Assembly: GCF_030323265.1 (NCBI RefSeq)
Contig: NZ_CP104992.1
Span: forward strand, 2,951,501-3,015,500
Source: Terrirhizobium terrae
GTDB lineage: Bacteria > Pseudomonadota > Alphaproteobacteria > Rhizobiales > Rhizobiaceae
Length of the DNA stretch: 64,000 nt
Reading direction: 5' to 3'
The first letter of the stretch is position 1; each line of letters begins with the position of its first letter. Position numbers and translations under genes: made by a program. The notes below the pieces were generated by a model, which did not search any database, was not told the origin of the DNA, and worked only from the letters and a program-made list of their open reading frames with translations. This document shows positions 20,099 to 29,899 of the stretch, one piece after another.

Positions 20099-21142
20099 TC
20101 AAATCGGCATCGGGTACCGCCGATAGACCTTGGCGATATCGTACATAGCCTCTTCCGACAGCGTCACGCCGGCGGCGCCGATGTCGGTCTTCAGCTGCTC
20201 CATCGTCGTCGCGCCGATGATGACGGAAGTCATGAAGGGGCGTGTAAGGCAGAAGGCGAGCGCCATCTGGCTCATGTCGAGGCCATGCTTTCCAGCGACT
20301 TCGAGATAGGCCTTCACCGCTGGTTCCTGCAGTGGCTGCAATCGGCCGCCCAGGTCCTTGTTGATCGTGCCGCGCGCGCCTTCAGGACGGGCGCCGTCGA
20401 TATATTTGCCGGTCAGCAGGCCGGCGGCCAGCGGTGAATAGGCGAGCAGGCCGACACTCTCGTGGTGGGCGACCTCGGCAAGGTCGAGATCGAAGGTCCG
20501 GTAGAGAAGATTGTATTCGTTCTGAATCGAGGCGACGCGTGGCAGTCCTTTCTCCTCGGCAATCTTCACATATTGCATCGTGCCCCAGGCGGTCTCGTTT
20601 GAGAGGCCGATCGCGCGGATCTTGCCGGCTTTCACCAATTCGCCGAGCGTTTCGAGCTTCTCGGTCACGCTCTGAAGAGCCGCAGGGCCGTCCTGCGTGG
20701 TGGCGTCGAAGCCCCAGGAATTGCGGAAATGATAGTGGCCGCGGTTCGGCCAGTGGATCTGGTAGAGGTCGATATAGTCGGTCTGCAGCCGCTTCAGGCT
20801 GGCGTCGACGGCTTCGCGGATCGTCTCCGGCGTAATCGGACGGCCGTCGCGGATATGCGGCCGGCCGGCGCCGGCGATCTTGCTGGCAAGCACGATGTCG
20901 TCGCGCTTTGCCCGCTTCTTCAACCACGCACCGATATACTCTTCCGTGCGGCCATAGGTCTCGGCGCTGACGGGGGTCGTCGGATAAAGCTCGGCCGTGT
21001 CGATGAAGTTGACGCCCTGCTCGACGGCATAGTCCATCTGCGCGTGAGCTTCGGCCTCCGAGTTCTGCGAGCCCCAGGTCATGGTTCCGAGGCAGATTTC
21101 CGAAACAGAAATATCCGTCCGGCCGAGTTTATTGAATTTCAT
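20099..21142 (-). CDS. Aldo/keto reductase, Tas/YajO-like
   Basis: The 347-residue NADPH-dependent oxidoreductase starts MKFNKLGRTDISVSEICLG at 21142. The catalytic tetrad residues are visible: FIDTAELYP (Asp and Tyr), VLASKIAG (Lys) and YQIHWPN (His). The NADPH-binding tail is AFCLTRPFMTSVIIGATTMEQL. Length and order fit the Tas family. It converges on the GH75 gene, with only about 13 bp between stops. The physiological substrate is unknown. Confidence 0.92.
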   Translation of the reverse strand: MKFNKLGRTDISVSEICLGTMTWGSQNSEAEAHAQMDYAVEQGVNFIDTAELYPTTPVSAETYGRTEEYIGAWLKKRAKRDDIVLASKIAGAGRPHIRDGRPITPETIREAVDASLKRLQTDYIDLYQIHWPNRGHYHFRNSWGFDATTQDGPAALQSVTEKLETLGELVKAGKIRAIGLSNETAWGTMQYVKIAEEKGLPRVASIQNEYNLLYRTFDLDLAEVAHHESVGLLAYSPLAAGLLTGKYIDGARPEGARGTINKDLGGRLQPLQEPAVKAYLEVAGKHGLDMSQMALAFCLTRPFMTSVIIGATTMEQLKTDIGAAGVTLSEEAMYDIAKVYRRYPMPI

Positions 21143-21348
21143 ACGAAAAATCCCGTCTTCAGAAGGCGGGAACCTTATGCGGGATTTGCTGCAGCGCAAG
21201 ACTTGATTGCAGATGAAACATTGGCAAATCGCGAAAATTTTATGCGCGAGGGCTCGAAACCGCTGGAAAAATTCTAATTCAACCTTGCATGGCGCAGTTT
21301 GCGCACTGATACCGTGCAGGCGGAGAATAAATTTGCGGAGGAGCCTTC

Positions 21349-22632
21349 ATGGCCGATAATGCGGTGCAATATGACGAACGTGGCTTTCCGGATGCAGGCG
21401 ATCCGCCGGCGACCGGACGCTGGAAGCTGATCGGTCCGGGCATCGTCGCCGCAGCCACCGGCGTCGGCGCAGGCGATCTGGTCGCGACCCTGATCGCGGG
21501 CTCGCGCTTCGGTTATGCGCTGCTCTGGGCCGCCGTCATCGGCTGTATCGTCAAGATTGCGCTGGCGGAGGGATCGGCCCGCTATCACCTCGCGACCGGC
21601 TCCACCATGCTGGAAGGTTGGAAGTCGCTCGGTAAGTGGACGAGCTGGTATTTCGGCATCTACATCATGATCTGGGGCTTCGTGTATGGCGCGACCGCCA
21701 TGAGTGCCACGGCTCTGCCGCTCGCCGCACTCTTCCCCGTTCTGCCGCTCTGGGCCTGGGCGATGATCTCGGGCCTTGTCTGCGCCGCCTTCGTGGCGAT
21801 GAACAAGTATCAGATGTTCGAAAACGCCATGAAGATCCTGATCGCCTTCATGTTCGTGGTCGTTGTCGGCGTCGCGATCATGGTCGTGCCCAATATTGGT
21901 GAGGCGCTGACGGGGCTCGTGCCGTCGCTTCCCGAAGGATCGATTTTCTATACGCTCGGCCTGATCGGCGGCGTCGGCGGCACCATCACCATGGCTTCAT
22001 ACGGTTATTGGGTAAATGCCAAGGGCTGGCGTACGCCTGCCTGGATGGGCATCATGCGCCTCGACAACCGTGTCGCTTATATCGTCACCGGCATCTTCGT
22101 TATCGCAATGCTCATCATCGGCGCGGAACTGCTCTACACGGCGCAGATCACGCTTTCGAGCGGCGACCGCGGACTGCTCGATCTCGACGAGGTTCTGCGC
22201 GAACGCTTCGGCCCGGTCGTCTCCGTCCTGTTCCTGCTCGGCTTTTTCGCAACCTCTGTCTCGTCCATTCTCGGCGTCTGGCACGGTGTGTCACTGCTGT
22301 TTGCCGACTTCGTCCGCAACGTGCGCGGCGGAACGGGCGCACGCCAGGATCTGGAAAAGAGCAACGCCTTCCGTTTCTACCTGTTCTGGCTGACCATCCC
22401 GCCCATGGTGCTGCTCTGGTTCGGTCGCCCGTTCCTGCTCGTCGTCATCTATGGGGCGCTCGGCGCGTTCTTCATGCCGTTCCTGGCGCTGACGCTGATC
22501 TGGCTGCTCAATTCCTCGCGGGTGCCGAAGGAATGGCGCAGCGGCTGGCTGTCGAACGGCTTGCTCGGGATTGCGGCCGCGCTGTTCATCGTGCTCTGCG
22601 TCAACGAGGTCATCGGGATGATTTCCGGTTGA
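21349..22632 (+). CDS. Divergent Nramp-family transporter
   Basis: The 427-residue membrane protein belongs to the Nramp (MntH) superfamily. The N-terminus LIGPGIVAAATGVGAGD aligns with the family's GPGF...DPGN segment, but the metal-binding DPGN is replaced by GAGD. In TM6 the usual Met-Pro-His segment reads ITMASYGYW. About eleven hydrophobic spans are present. The ATG at 21349 follows a GGAGGAG site. The substrate may not be a divalent transition metal. It forms a single-gene unit between the aldo/keto reductase and fabD. Confidence 0.82.
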   Translation: MADNAVQYDERGFPDAGDPPATGRWKLIGPGIVAAATGVGAGDLVATLIAGSRFGYALLWAAVIGCIVKIALAEGSARYHLATGSTMLEGWKSLGKWTSWYFGIYIMIWGFVYGATAMSATALPLAALFPVLPLWAWAMISGLVCAAFVAMNKYQMFENAMKILIAFMFVVVVGVAIMVVPNIGEALTGLVPSLPEGSIFYTLGLIGGVGGTITMASYGYWVNAKGWRTPAWMGIMRLDNRVAYIVTGIFVIAMLIIGAELLYTAQITLSSGDRGLLDLDEVLRERFGPVVSVLFLLGFFATSVSSILGVWHGVSLLFADFVRNVRGGTGARQDLEKSNAFRFYLFWLTIPPMVLLWFGRPFLLVVIYGALGAFFMPFLALTLIWLLNSSRVPKEWRSGWLSNGLLGIAAALFIVLCVNEVIGMISG

Positions 22633-22759
22633 TAGAGGCCAGAACGCTGAGGGCCGGAAGGTTTCCGGCCCCTGCTTTCCCTTGACTCTCCGGGCGGGAA
22701 TGTGAATGGAGGGCGAAAGACAAGCCCCGAAAAGGTCCCACCAGGGAAGGAAAAGGCCC

Positions 22760-23716
22760 ATGAGCGCTTCGACGAGCATCGCATTCACATTTCCCGGTCA
22801 GGGCAGCCAGGCCGTCGGCATGGGCAAGGAACTCGCTGACGCCTATCCCGAAGCCCGCGCGGTTTTCGAAGAAGTCGATGAGGCGCTCGGCCAAAAGCTG
22901 TCCGACATCATGTGGAACGGCCCGGAAGAAACCCTGACGCTGACCGCCAACGCCCAGCCGGCGCTGATGGCCGTCTCGATCGCCGCCATGCGGGTGCTCG
23001 AAGCCCGCGGTCTGAGGCTTGCAGAAAAGGTCGCCTATGTCGCCGGTCATTCGCTTGGTGAATATTCGGCGCTCTGTGCAGCCGGCACGTTCTCGGTTTC
23101 GGATACGGCAAAGCTGCTGCGCATCCGCGGTGACGCCATGCAGTCGGCCGTTCCGGTCGGGCAGGGCGCCATGGCTGCGATCATCGGCCTCGAGCATGGC
23201 GACGTAGAAGCCATCTGCGCTGAAGCCAAGGCGGAAGGCGTCTGCCAGATCGCCAACGACAATGGCGGCGGCCAGCTGGTCATCTCCGGCTCCAAGGGTG
23301 CCGTCGAGAAGGCAGCGGCACTCGCGACCGAGAAGGGCGCCAAGCGCGCCATCATGCTTCCGGTCTCCGCACCCTTCCATTCCGACCTGATGGCGCCCGC
23401 CGCCGATGCCATGCGTCATGCGCTCGCCAAGGTCGAGAAGAAGAACCCGGTCGTGCCGGTTATCGCCAATGTCCGTGCCGCTCCGGTTTCTGATGCCGAC
23501 GAGATTGCCCAGCTGCTCGTCACCCAGGTCACCGGACAGGTGCGCTGGCGTGAGACGGTCGAGTGGTTCGGCGCCAATGGCATCACCACGCTTTACGAAA
23601 TTGGCTCCGGAAAGGTGCTGACGGGTCTTGCCCGCCGCATCGACAAGAATATCTCCGGCGTAGCCGTCAATACGCCAGCCGATATCGACGCGGCGATCGC
23701 CGCCATTATCGGCTGA
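22760..23716 (+). CDS. fabD: Malonyl-CoA-ACP transacylase
   Basis: FabD transfers malonyl from CoA to ACP, supplying the elongation unit of fatty-acid synthesis. The N-terminus MSASTSIAFTFPGQGSQAVG is typical. The active-site Ser is in GHSLGEY (Ser98), and a conserved His is in APFHSDLM. The protein is 318 residues. The ATG at 22760 follows GGGAAGGAAAAGG. fabG follows 113 bp downstream, then acpP and fabF in the same direction. Confidence 0.96.
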   Translation: MSASTSIAFTFPGQGSQAVGMGKELADAYPEARAVFEEVDEALGQKLSDIMWNGPEETLTLTANAQPALMAVSIAAMRVLEARGLRLAEKVAYVAGHSLGEYSALCAAGTFSVSDTAKLLRIRGDAMQSAVPVGQGAMAAIIGLEHGDVEAICAEAKAEGVCQIANDNGGGQLVISGSKGAVEKAAALATEKGAKRAIMLPVSAPFHSDLMAPAADAMRHALAKVEKKNPVVPVIANVRAAPVSDADEIAQLLVTQVTGQVRWRETVEWFGANGITTLYEIGSGKVLTGLARRIDKNISGVAVNTPADIDAAIAAIIG

Positions 23717-23829
23717 GGATAACAAGCCCCATCTTGCAGATGTAAGATGACGGCTTTTGACTTTTGATTTTTCGCATGGGGATATCCCGCCCGTTTTGGC
23801 GTATCCCGCATGGAGAGGAAGGAACTGAC

Positions 23830-24567
23830 ATGTTTGATTTGACCGGCCGCAAGGCCCTCGTCACCGGCGCAACCGGTGGTCTCGGCGAAGAGATCGCCCG
23901 GCTTCTGCACAAGCAGGGCGCCATTGTCGGCCTGCACGGCACCCGCGTCGAAAAGCTCGAGGCGCTTGCCGCCGAGCTCGGCGACCGCGTCCACATCTTC
24001 CCGGCAAACCTTTCCGACCGCGCCGAAGTCAAGGCGCTCGGCGAAAAGGCCGAAGCCGAACTCGGTGGCGTCGACATTCTCGTCAACAATGCCGGTATCA
24101 CCAAGGACGGCCTGTTCGTCCGCATGAGCGACGAGGACTGGGATGCGGTACTCGAAGTCAACCTGACGGCGGTCTTCCGCCTGACCCGTGAACTGACCCA
24201 CCCGATGATGCGCCGCCGCCAGGGCCGGATCATCAACATCACCTCGATCGTCGGCGTCACCGGCAATCCGGGCCAGACCAACTACTGCGCGTCGAAGGCC
24301 GGCATGATCGGCTTCTCCAAGTCGCTGGCCCAGGAAATCGCTACGCGCAACGTCACGGTCAACTGCGTTGCCCCGGGCTTCATCGACAGCGCCATGACCG
24401 GCAAGCTGAACGAGAAGCAGAAGGAAGTGATCATGGGCGCGATCCCGATGAAGCGCATGGGCGCAGGATCGGACATCGCGGCCGCCGTTCTCTATCTCGC
24501 CTCCGACGAGGCTGGCTACGTCACTGGACAGACGCTTCACGTCAATGGCGGCATGGCAATGATCTGA
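23830..24567 (+). CDS. fabG: 3-oxoacyl-ACP reductase
   Basis: FabG reduces 3-ketoacyl-ACP with NADPH. It is an SDR: TGATGGLGEEIA near residue 12, NNAGITKDG near residue 86, the catalytic Ser in NITSIVGVTGNPG, and YCASK (Tyr and Lys). The C-terminus YVTGQTLHVNGGMAMI is characteristic. The length of 245 residues fits. The start at 23830 (MFDLTGRKALVTG) is chosen over an in-frame ATG 66 bp upstream because GAGAGGAAGGAAC is the better ribosome-binding site. Confidence 0.96.
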   Translation: MFDLTGRKALVTGATGGLGEEIARLLHKQGAIVGLHGTRVEKLEALAAELGDRVHIFPANLSDRAEVKALGEKAEAELGGVDILVNNAGITKDGLFVRMSDEDWDAVLEVNLTAVFRLTRELTHPMMRRRQGRIINITSIVGVTGNPGQTNYCASKAGMIGFSKSLAQEIATRNVTVNCVAPGFIDSAMTGKLNEKQKEVIMGAIPMKRMGAGSDIAAAVLYLASDEAGYVTGQTLHVNGGMAMI

Positions 24568-24850
24568 TTGCCGGGCTTCGTTGCCAAACCAGTGGAGAAC
24601 AAGGGTTCTAGGCTGTGGGAGGGAACAAATTCTGGCTTTGCGTAACAGTCAAACCGTGTTAAGCGGGCCATGACTGTGAAAAAGTCACCCTGAAATTCAG
24701 GTCGTCACATTGCGTGAGCAAGAGTTGCGGAACCGGATAAAGGGTGGTGGGGTCTGCCGGCATCGGCGCCCGAAAGGTGCAGTTGCAGGTTTAACAGGAT
24801 GTGGATGTCATCGATGACATCCGGAAAAGATAAAGGTCGAGGAAACCGAC

Positions 24851-25087
24851 ATGAGCGATATCGCAGAACGCGTTAAGAAAATTGTCATTGACCATCTCGG
24901 CGTTGATGCCGACAAGGTTGTCGAAGGCGCAAGCTTCATCGACGATCTGGGTGCGGACTCGCTCGACACCGTCGAACTGGTCATGGCGTTCGAAGAAGAG
25001 TTCGGCGTTGAAATTCCGGACGACGCTGCTGACTCGATCCTGACCGTCGGCGACGCCGTCAAGTTCATCGAAAAGGCCCAGGCCTAA
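24851..25087 (+). CDS. acpP: Acyl carrier protein
   Basis: AcpP, 78 residues and strongly acidic, carries the growing acyl chain on a 4'-phosphopantetheine. The prosthetic group attaches to Ser37 in [12 protein letters not shown]. The start [17 protein letters not shown] is typical. A 283-bp gap separates it from fabG and probably contains its own promoter, consistent with high expression. fabF follows in the same direction. Confidence 0.97.
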   Translation: MSDIAERVKKIVIDHLGVDADKVVEGASFIDDLGADSLDTVELVMAFEEEFGVEIPDDAADSILTVGDAVKFIEKAQA

Positions 25088-25139
25088 TCGACGACATATT
25101 CGGGACGCTTGCCGGCATTTGACGGTATCGATCCTCACG

Positions 25140-25161
25140 ACGGCCCGCTTGTTCGGGCCGT
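25140..25161 (+). terminator. GC-rich hairpin after acpP (weak terminator or attenuator)
   Basis: An 8-bp stem (ACGGCCCG and its complement) with a 6-base loop lies about 50 bp after the acpP stop. Only two or three T residues follow, so termination may be partial before fabF. Confidence 0.4.
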
Positions 25162-25306
25162 TTCAGCACCTGCAGGGTCGTTCTCCGAACTGGAGGCATC
25201 GTGCTCTGCAATTTGAGATTCGCCGCGTCGTGAAATGTCCGAAAGCCGTGAACGGGTTTCGGGCGCGATGCGCGAGAACATGAAATACAGGGTGGAGCGC
25301 TTGGCG

Positions 25307-26569
25307 ATGAGGCGTGTCGTTATCACCGGTACCGGCATGGTATCACCGCTCGGATGCGGAACGGAAATCACCTGGCAGCGTCTGCTCGCAGGGCAGAACG
25401 GCGCAAGGCTGGTCACCGAATTCGAGGTCGAGGATCTGCCGGCGAAGATCGCCTGCCGCATCCCGGTCGGCGACGGCACTGACGGCACATTCAATGCCGA
25501 TCAGTGGATGGAGCCAAAGGAACAGCGCAAGATCGACCCATACATCCTCTATGGCGTTGCCGCCGCCGACATGGCGCTGGCGGATGCCGGATGGCATCCC
25601 GAGACGGATGAAGACCAGATCATGACCGGCGTGCTGATCGGCTCCGGCATCGGCGGTCTCGAAGGCATCGTCGAAGCGGGCTATACGCTGCGCGACAAGG
25701 GCCCGCGCCGCATCTCGCCTTTCTTCATTCCGGGTCGCCTGATCAACCTCGTTTCCGGACAGGTCTCGATCAAGCACAAGCTGCGCGGCCCGAACCACGC
25801 GGTCGTCACGGCTTGTTCCACCGGCGCCCATGCGATCGGTGACGCGGCCCGGCTGATCATGTTCGGCGATGCCGACGTGATGGTTGCCGGTGGCGCCGAA
25901 TCGCCGGTCTGCCGCATCGGTCTCGCCGGCTTTGCCGCTTGCAAGGCGCTGTCGACCCAGCACAACGACAACCCGGAAAAGGCATCGCGTCCTTACGACC
26001 GCGACCGCGACGGTTTCGTCATGGGCGAGGGCGCCGGCATCGTCGTTCTGGAAGAACTGGAACACGCCAAGGCCCGCGGCGCCAAGATCTATGCCGAAGT
26101 CGTCGGCTACGGTCTTTCCGGCGATGCCTTCCACATCACCGCACCGTCGGAAGACGGCGAGGGCGCGCAGCGCTGCATGACCATGGCGCTGAAGCGCGCC
26201 GGCCTGTCGCCTTCCGACATCGACTACATCAACGCCCATGGCACCTCGACCATGGCCGACACGATCGAACTCGGCGCCGTCGAGCGCCTGGTCGGCAATG
26301 CGGCCTCGAAGATTTCAATGTCGTCGACCAAGTCGGCGATCGGTCACCTTCTCGGCGCCGCCGGTGCCGTCGAGGCGATCTTCGCGACGCTTGCGATCCG
26401 CGACAACATCGTTCCGCCGACGCTCAATCTCGACAATCCCGATGTCGAAACCACGATCGACCTCGTGCCGCACACGGCACGCAAGCGTGACGTCAATGTT
26501 GCCCTGTCGAACTCCTTCGGCTTCGGCGGCACCAATGCATCGCTCGTGCTGAAGCGCTACGACGCTTAA
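25307..26569 (+). CDS. fabF: 3-oxoacyl-ACP synthase II
   Basis: FabF condenses malonyl-ACP with acyl-ACP. The start MRRVVITGTGMVSPLG at 25307 matches the family; a longer frame from 25235 adds residues not seen in FabF. The catalytic Cys is in TACSTGAHA (about Cys170), and the two His residues are in INAHGTST and SAIGHLLGAAG. The end is NSFGFGGTNASLVLKR. The length of 420 residues is normal. Confidence 0.96.
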   Translation: MRRVVITGTGMVSPLGCGTEITWQRLLAGQNGARLVTEFEVEDLPAKIACRIPVGDGTDGTFNADQWMEPKEQRKIDPYILYGVAAADMALADAGWHPETDEDQIMTGVLIGSGIGGLEGIVEAGYTLRDKGPRRISPFFIPGRLINLVSGQVSIKHKLRGPNHAVVTACSTGAHAIGDAARLIMFGDADVMVAGGAESPVCRIGLAGFAACKALSTQHNDNPEKASRPYDRDRDGFVMGEGAGIVVLEELEHAKARGAKIYAEVVGYGLSGDAFHITAPSEDGEGAQRCMTMALKRAGLSPSDIDYINAHGTSTMADTIELGAVERLVGNAASKISMSSTKSAIGHLLGAAGAVEAIFATLAIRDNIVPPTLNLDNPDVETTIDLVPHTARKRDVNVALSNSFGFGGTNASLVLKRYDA

Positions 26570-26587
26570 GCATTCGAGCCTCTCTTC

Positions 26588-26614
26588 ATCGGCCGGACAC
26601 CCGTTCCGGCCGAT
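26588..26614 (+). terminator. Hairpin after fabF
   Basis: A perfect 10-bp stem (ATCGGCCGGA and its complement) with a 7-base loop starts about 20 bp after the fabF stop. The downstream T-tract is weak (GTGATTTTCC), so terminator strength is uncertain. Confidence 0.5.
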
Positions 26615-26797
26615 GTGATTTTCCGGACCTGTATTTTGCCTTATTGCTTGGCCAAACAGCAGGTCACGATTGCCGGCGCATCGATACGAATCGCAAATCG
26701 ATTCTGTTAGGCGGGATGCGCGGGTGTTAATGAATAGCGCGTGTTTTGTGTGTCGGTTTCGACTGCACGGCGCTCTAGTATTCGAACGGGGGTGCGG

Positions 26798-28051
26798 GTG
26801 AGCAATTCCAATCATGTCGGCGAGCTTCCCCGGGCGGTTCCCAGGGCAATGGCGGTAACGGCAATGGCCGCGGTCCGATCATTCCGAAATCGCCGAATGA
26901 AGCATTGAAACCCGAACGCGTTCCCGATCCGCCGCGGCGCTCCAAGAAGGCCCGCAGCCAAGTCGTCATTTTCCTGAACTTCCTGATGACGATGGTGGTG
27001 ATGGTCGCGCTCGTCGGCGCCGCTGTCTTCTATTATGCGCTGTCGACCTATCAGAAGCCCGGTCCGCTGGAAGCCAATACCAATTTCGTCGTGCGCGAGG
27101 GATCCGGCATTGCCGAGATCGCCACCAGCCTGGAGCGAAACGGTATTGTCGAGGACAGCCGCATCTTCCGTTACGTGACCGCCGTCCATCTTGGCTATGC
27201 CGGCTCTTCCAACAGCCGCCGCAGCCTCAAGGCCGGCGAATACGAGATCAAGGCCCATGCCTCGATGAAGGATGTGGCCGACATATTGGAGTCGGGCAAG
27301 TCGATCCTCTATTCGATCTCCATGCCGGAAGGTCTGACCGTGCGCCAGATGACGCTGCGTCTCGCCGAGGACACGATCCTGGAAGGCGACCTGCCTGCCG
27401 ATCTGCCGGCGGAAGGCAGCCTGCGTCCGGACACCTACAAGTTCTCGCGCGGCACCAAGCGCGCCGAAATTCTTTCGCAGATGCATGCTGCCCAGCAGAA
27501 GCTGGTTGATCAGATCTGGGAACGCCGCGATCCCGACCTGCCGATCAAGACGAAGGAAGAGTTCGTCGTGCTCGCTTCCATCGTCGAAAGGAAACCGGCA
27601 AGGACGACGAGCGCGCCCATGTCGCGTCCGTCTTCTTCAACCGTCTGGAAAAAGGCATGCGCCTGCAGTCCGATCCGACGATCGTCTACGGCATCTTTGG
27701 CGGCGAGGAAAACCTTCCGACAGGCCGATCTACAGGTCCGACCTGCAGAAGGAAACGCCTTACAACACCTATCGTATCAAGGGCCTTCCGCCGACGCCGA
27801 TCTCCAATCCCGGCCGTGCAGCTCTTGAAGCGGTCGCCAACCCCTGGCGGACGAAGGACCTCTATTTCGTTGCTGACGGCACGGGTGGTCACGTCTTCGC
27901 GCCGACGCTAGAAGAGCACAATGCCAATGTCCGCCGCTGGCGCAGGATCGAGGCTGAACGTGCGTCAGGTGCCGCCGCAGGCAACCAGTCGAACGAGGTG
28001 GTCGACGGCCAGCCGGACGGCGAGGATGCCGAGAAGCCGACCGGCAACTGA
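26798..28051 (+). CDS. mltG: Endolytic murein transglycosylase (three apparent frameshifts)
   Basis: MltG cuts nascent glycan strands and sets their length at the inner membrane. The restored protein starts at GTG 26798 ([14 protein letters not shown]), with a Gly/Asn-rich cytoplasmic stretch, one membrane span ([19 protein letters not shown]) and the YceG-like domain. The catalytic Glu is in LASIVEKETG and the [10 protein letters not shown] segment follows. Single bases are missing near 26824, 27587-27589 (AAA) and 27707-27708. Together they restore 418 residues. All three are probably sequencing errors. The gene follows fabF, as in relatives. Confidence 0.9.
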
Positions 28052-28117
28052 CGGGCCCGCAACTGACGCGATTGCCACCGCCGCAACGAACGGTGGCCCG
28101 CATTTGGAGTGAATTTA

Positions 28118-29005
28118 ATGACAGTGCAGTCGATGACCGGTTTTGCGCGCAGCGAAGGGGTCAGCGGACGGAGCCGCTTCGTCTGGGAACTTCGCTCGGT
28201 CAACGGCAAGGGGCTCGATGTCCGGCTGCGCCTGCCGCAGGGGTTGGAACGGCTTGAGGCGGATGTGCGCCGACTGGCGGGCGAACGCCTGTCGCGCGGC
28301 AATGTCCAGGCTTCCCTGTCGATTGCGCAGGACGAGACGAAGATGGAGGCGATCGTCAATCGCGATGCGCTCGATGCGGTTATGTCGCTTCGCGCCCAGC
28401 TTGGCGATGCCATCGATCCGGCACCGCTCAGGCTCGATACGCTTCTCTCCATTCGCGGGCTCGTAGATATCCGCGAGCAGCAGGATGACGAGGAGGCCGT
28501 CGCCGCCCGTGACGCGGCCGTTCTTGCCAGCCTCGATGCGGCTCTCTCCAACCTCAAGCGCATGCGCGAGGCGGAAGGAGCGGCGCTGAAATCGGCTCTT
28601 GAAGCCCATCTTGCACGTATCGCCGAACTGACGCGGGTGATCGAGGCCGATCCGTCGCGCTCGCCGGACGAGATCGCCCGCAAGCTTTCCGTTCAGCTTG
28701 ATCAGCTGCTCCAGGAGAAATCCGGCTTTGATCGCGACCGGCTCTACTCGGAGGCTGCGCTGCTTGCGACCCGCGCCGACTTGCGCGAGGAAATCGACCG
28801 GTTGAAGGCCCATGTCGCGGCCGTTGGCGAACTTCTCGACAAGGGCGGCCCCGTCGGGCGCAAGCTCGATTTCCTTGCACAGGAATTTAACCGGGAATCG
28901 AATACCATCTGTTCCAAATCCAACTCCTCTGCTGTAACGGCAGCGGGCATTGAACTGAAAGTCGTGATCGACCAGTTCCGCGAACAGGTCCAGAATCTGG
29001 AGTAG
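28118..29005 (+). CDS. YicC/YloC family endoribonuclease
   Basis: The 295-residue protein starts MTVQSMTGFARSEG, the hallmark of the YicC family. The core VRSVNGKGLDVR-type segment (ELRSVNGKGLDVR) and the C-terminus FLAQEFNRESNTICSKSNS are also diagnostic. E. coli YicC is an endoribonuclease linked to small-RNA turnover. I selected the ATG at 28118, eight bases after GGAG, rather than the GTG at 28109. It lies three bases before gmk, so the two are coupled, as in most proteobacteria. Confidence 0.93.
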   Translation: MTVQSMTGFARSEGVSGRSRFVWELRSVNGKGLDVRLRLPQGLERLEADVRRLAGERLSRGNVQASLSIAQDETKMEAIVNRDALDAVMSLRAQLGDAIDPAPLRLDTLLSIRGLVDIREQQDDEEAVAARDAAVLASLDAALSNLKRMREAEGAALKSALEAHLARIAELTRVIEADPSRSPDEIARKLSVQLDQLLQEKSGFDRDRLYSEAALLATRADLREEIDRLKAHVAAVGELLDKGGPVGRKLDFLAQEFNRESNTICSKSNSSAVTAAGIELKVVIDQFREQVQNLE

Positions 29006-29008
29006 AAG

Positions 29009-29686
29009 ATGAGCCCGGCACCGTCGAACCAGCCTGCCAAGACGCAAAGCAGCATCGCCCGTCGCGGCCTCATGCTGGTTCTTTCGTCTCCCTCCGGCGC
29101 CGGCAAGTCGACGATCGCCCGCAATCTTCTCGAGAACGACGAGAACCTGGAAATCTCGATCAGCGTGACGACGCGCCAGCGCCGCCCGAGCGAGATCGCC
29201 GGCAAGCACTATCACTTCATCTCCATCCCGCAATTCGAGCGCATGCGCGACAGCGGCGAGCTTCTGGAATGGGCGGAAGTGCACGGCAATTTCTACGGCA
29301 CGCCGCGCGAGCCGGTGGAGGCTGCCATGGCCGAAGGCCGCGACATGCTGTTCGACATCGACTGGCAGGGCGCGCTGCAGCTGCAGGAAAAGATGAAGGC
29401 CGACATCGTCTCGATCTTCGTCCTGCCGCCGACCATGACCGAGTTGCAATCCCGCCTGCATCGCCGCGCGGAGGATTCCGAAGAGGTAATCCGCACTCGC
29501 CTCCTGAACTCCCGTTCCGAGATCGAGCACTGGCGCGAATATGACTATGTCATCGTCAACGACGATCTCGACGAGGCCTTCCGCAACGTCAACTGCATCG
29601 TCAACGCCGAACGCGTCCGTCGCGACCGCCGCCATGGCTTGTTCCACTTCGTGGATACGCTTCTGACGGAAGAACCGAAGCTTTAA
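29009..29686 (+). CDS. gmk: Guanylate kinase
   Basis: Gmk phosphorylates GMP to GDP. The P-loop [10 protein letters not shown] lies around residues 26-35, the GMP-binding segment includes [11 protein letters not shown] and YHFIS, and the lid is near [11 protein letters not shown]. The 225-residue length is typical for the family. It starts three bases after yicC. A GMP-supplying role connects it to purine metabolism along with purF elsewhere in the window. Confidence 0.96.
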   Translation: MSPAPSNQPAKTQSSIARRGLMLVLSSPSGAGKSTIARNLLENDENLEISISVTTRQRRPSEIAGKHYHFISIPQFERMRDSGELLEWAEVHGNFYGTPREPVEAAMAEGRDMLFDIDWQGALQLQEKMKADIVSIFVLPPTMTELQSRLHRRAEDSEEVIRTRLLNSRSEIEHWREYDYVIVNDDLDEAFRNVNCIVNAERVRRDRRHGLFHFVDTLLTEEPKL

Positions 29687-29899
29687 GTTGATAGGAAGCG
29701 GGCCCGATATCCTCCGGGTGCATTGCTTGGTTACTTGACCTGTGAGGCAGGCGTGCAGCTAAGAAATGCTTTTCGGGCGGGATGAGTGAGCCTCATCGCT
29801 GGACCGCGGTGCATCCGTCCTATAGGCCTTCTCTTCAGGCGAATGACCCATAGGAAATGTGCTCTTCGTCAAGTGATTGATGGCGAGGAGAGAACATCC

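Noticed and set aside
28115-29647. 510-residue minus-strand ORF opposite yicC and gmk
   Set aside because: The plus strand has two well-recognised genes here. The antisense frame spans both genes and the junction, which a real gene would not.
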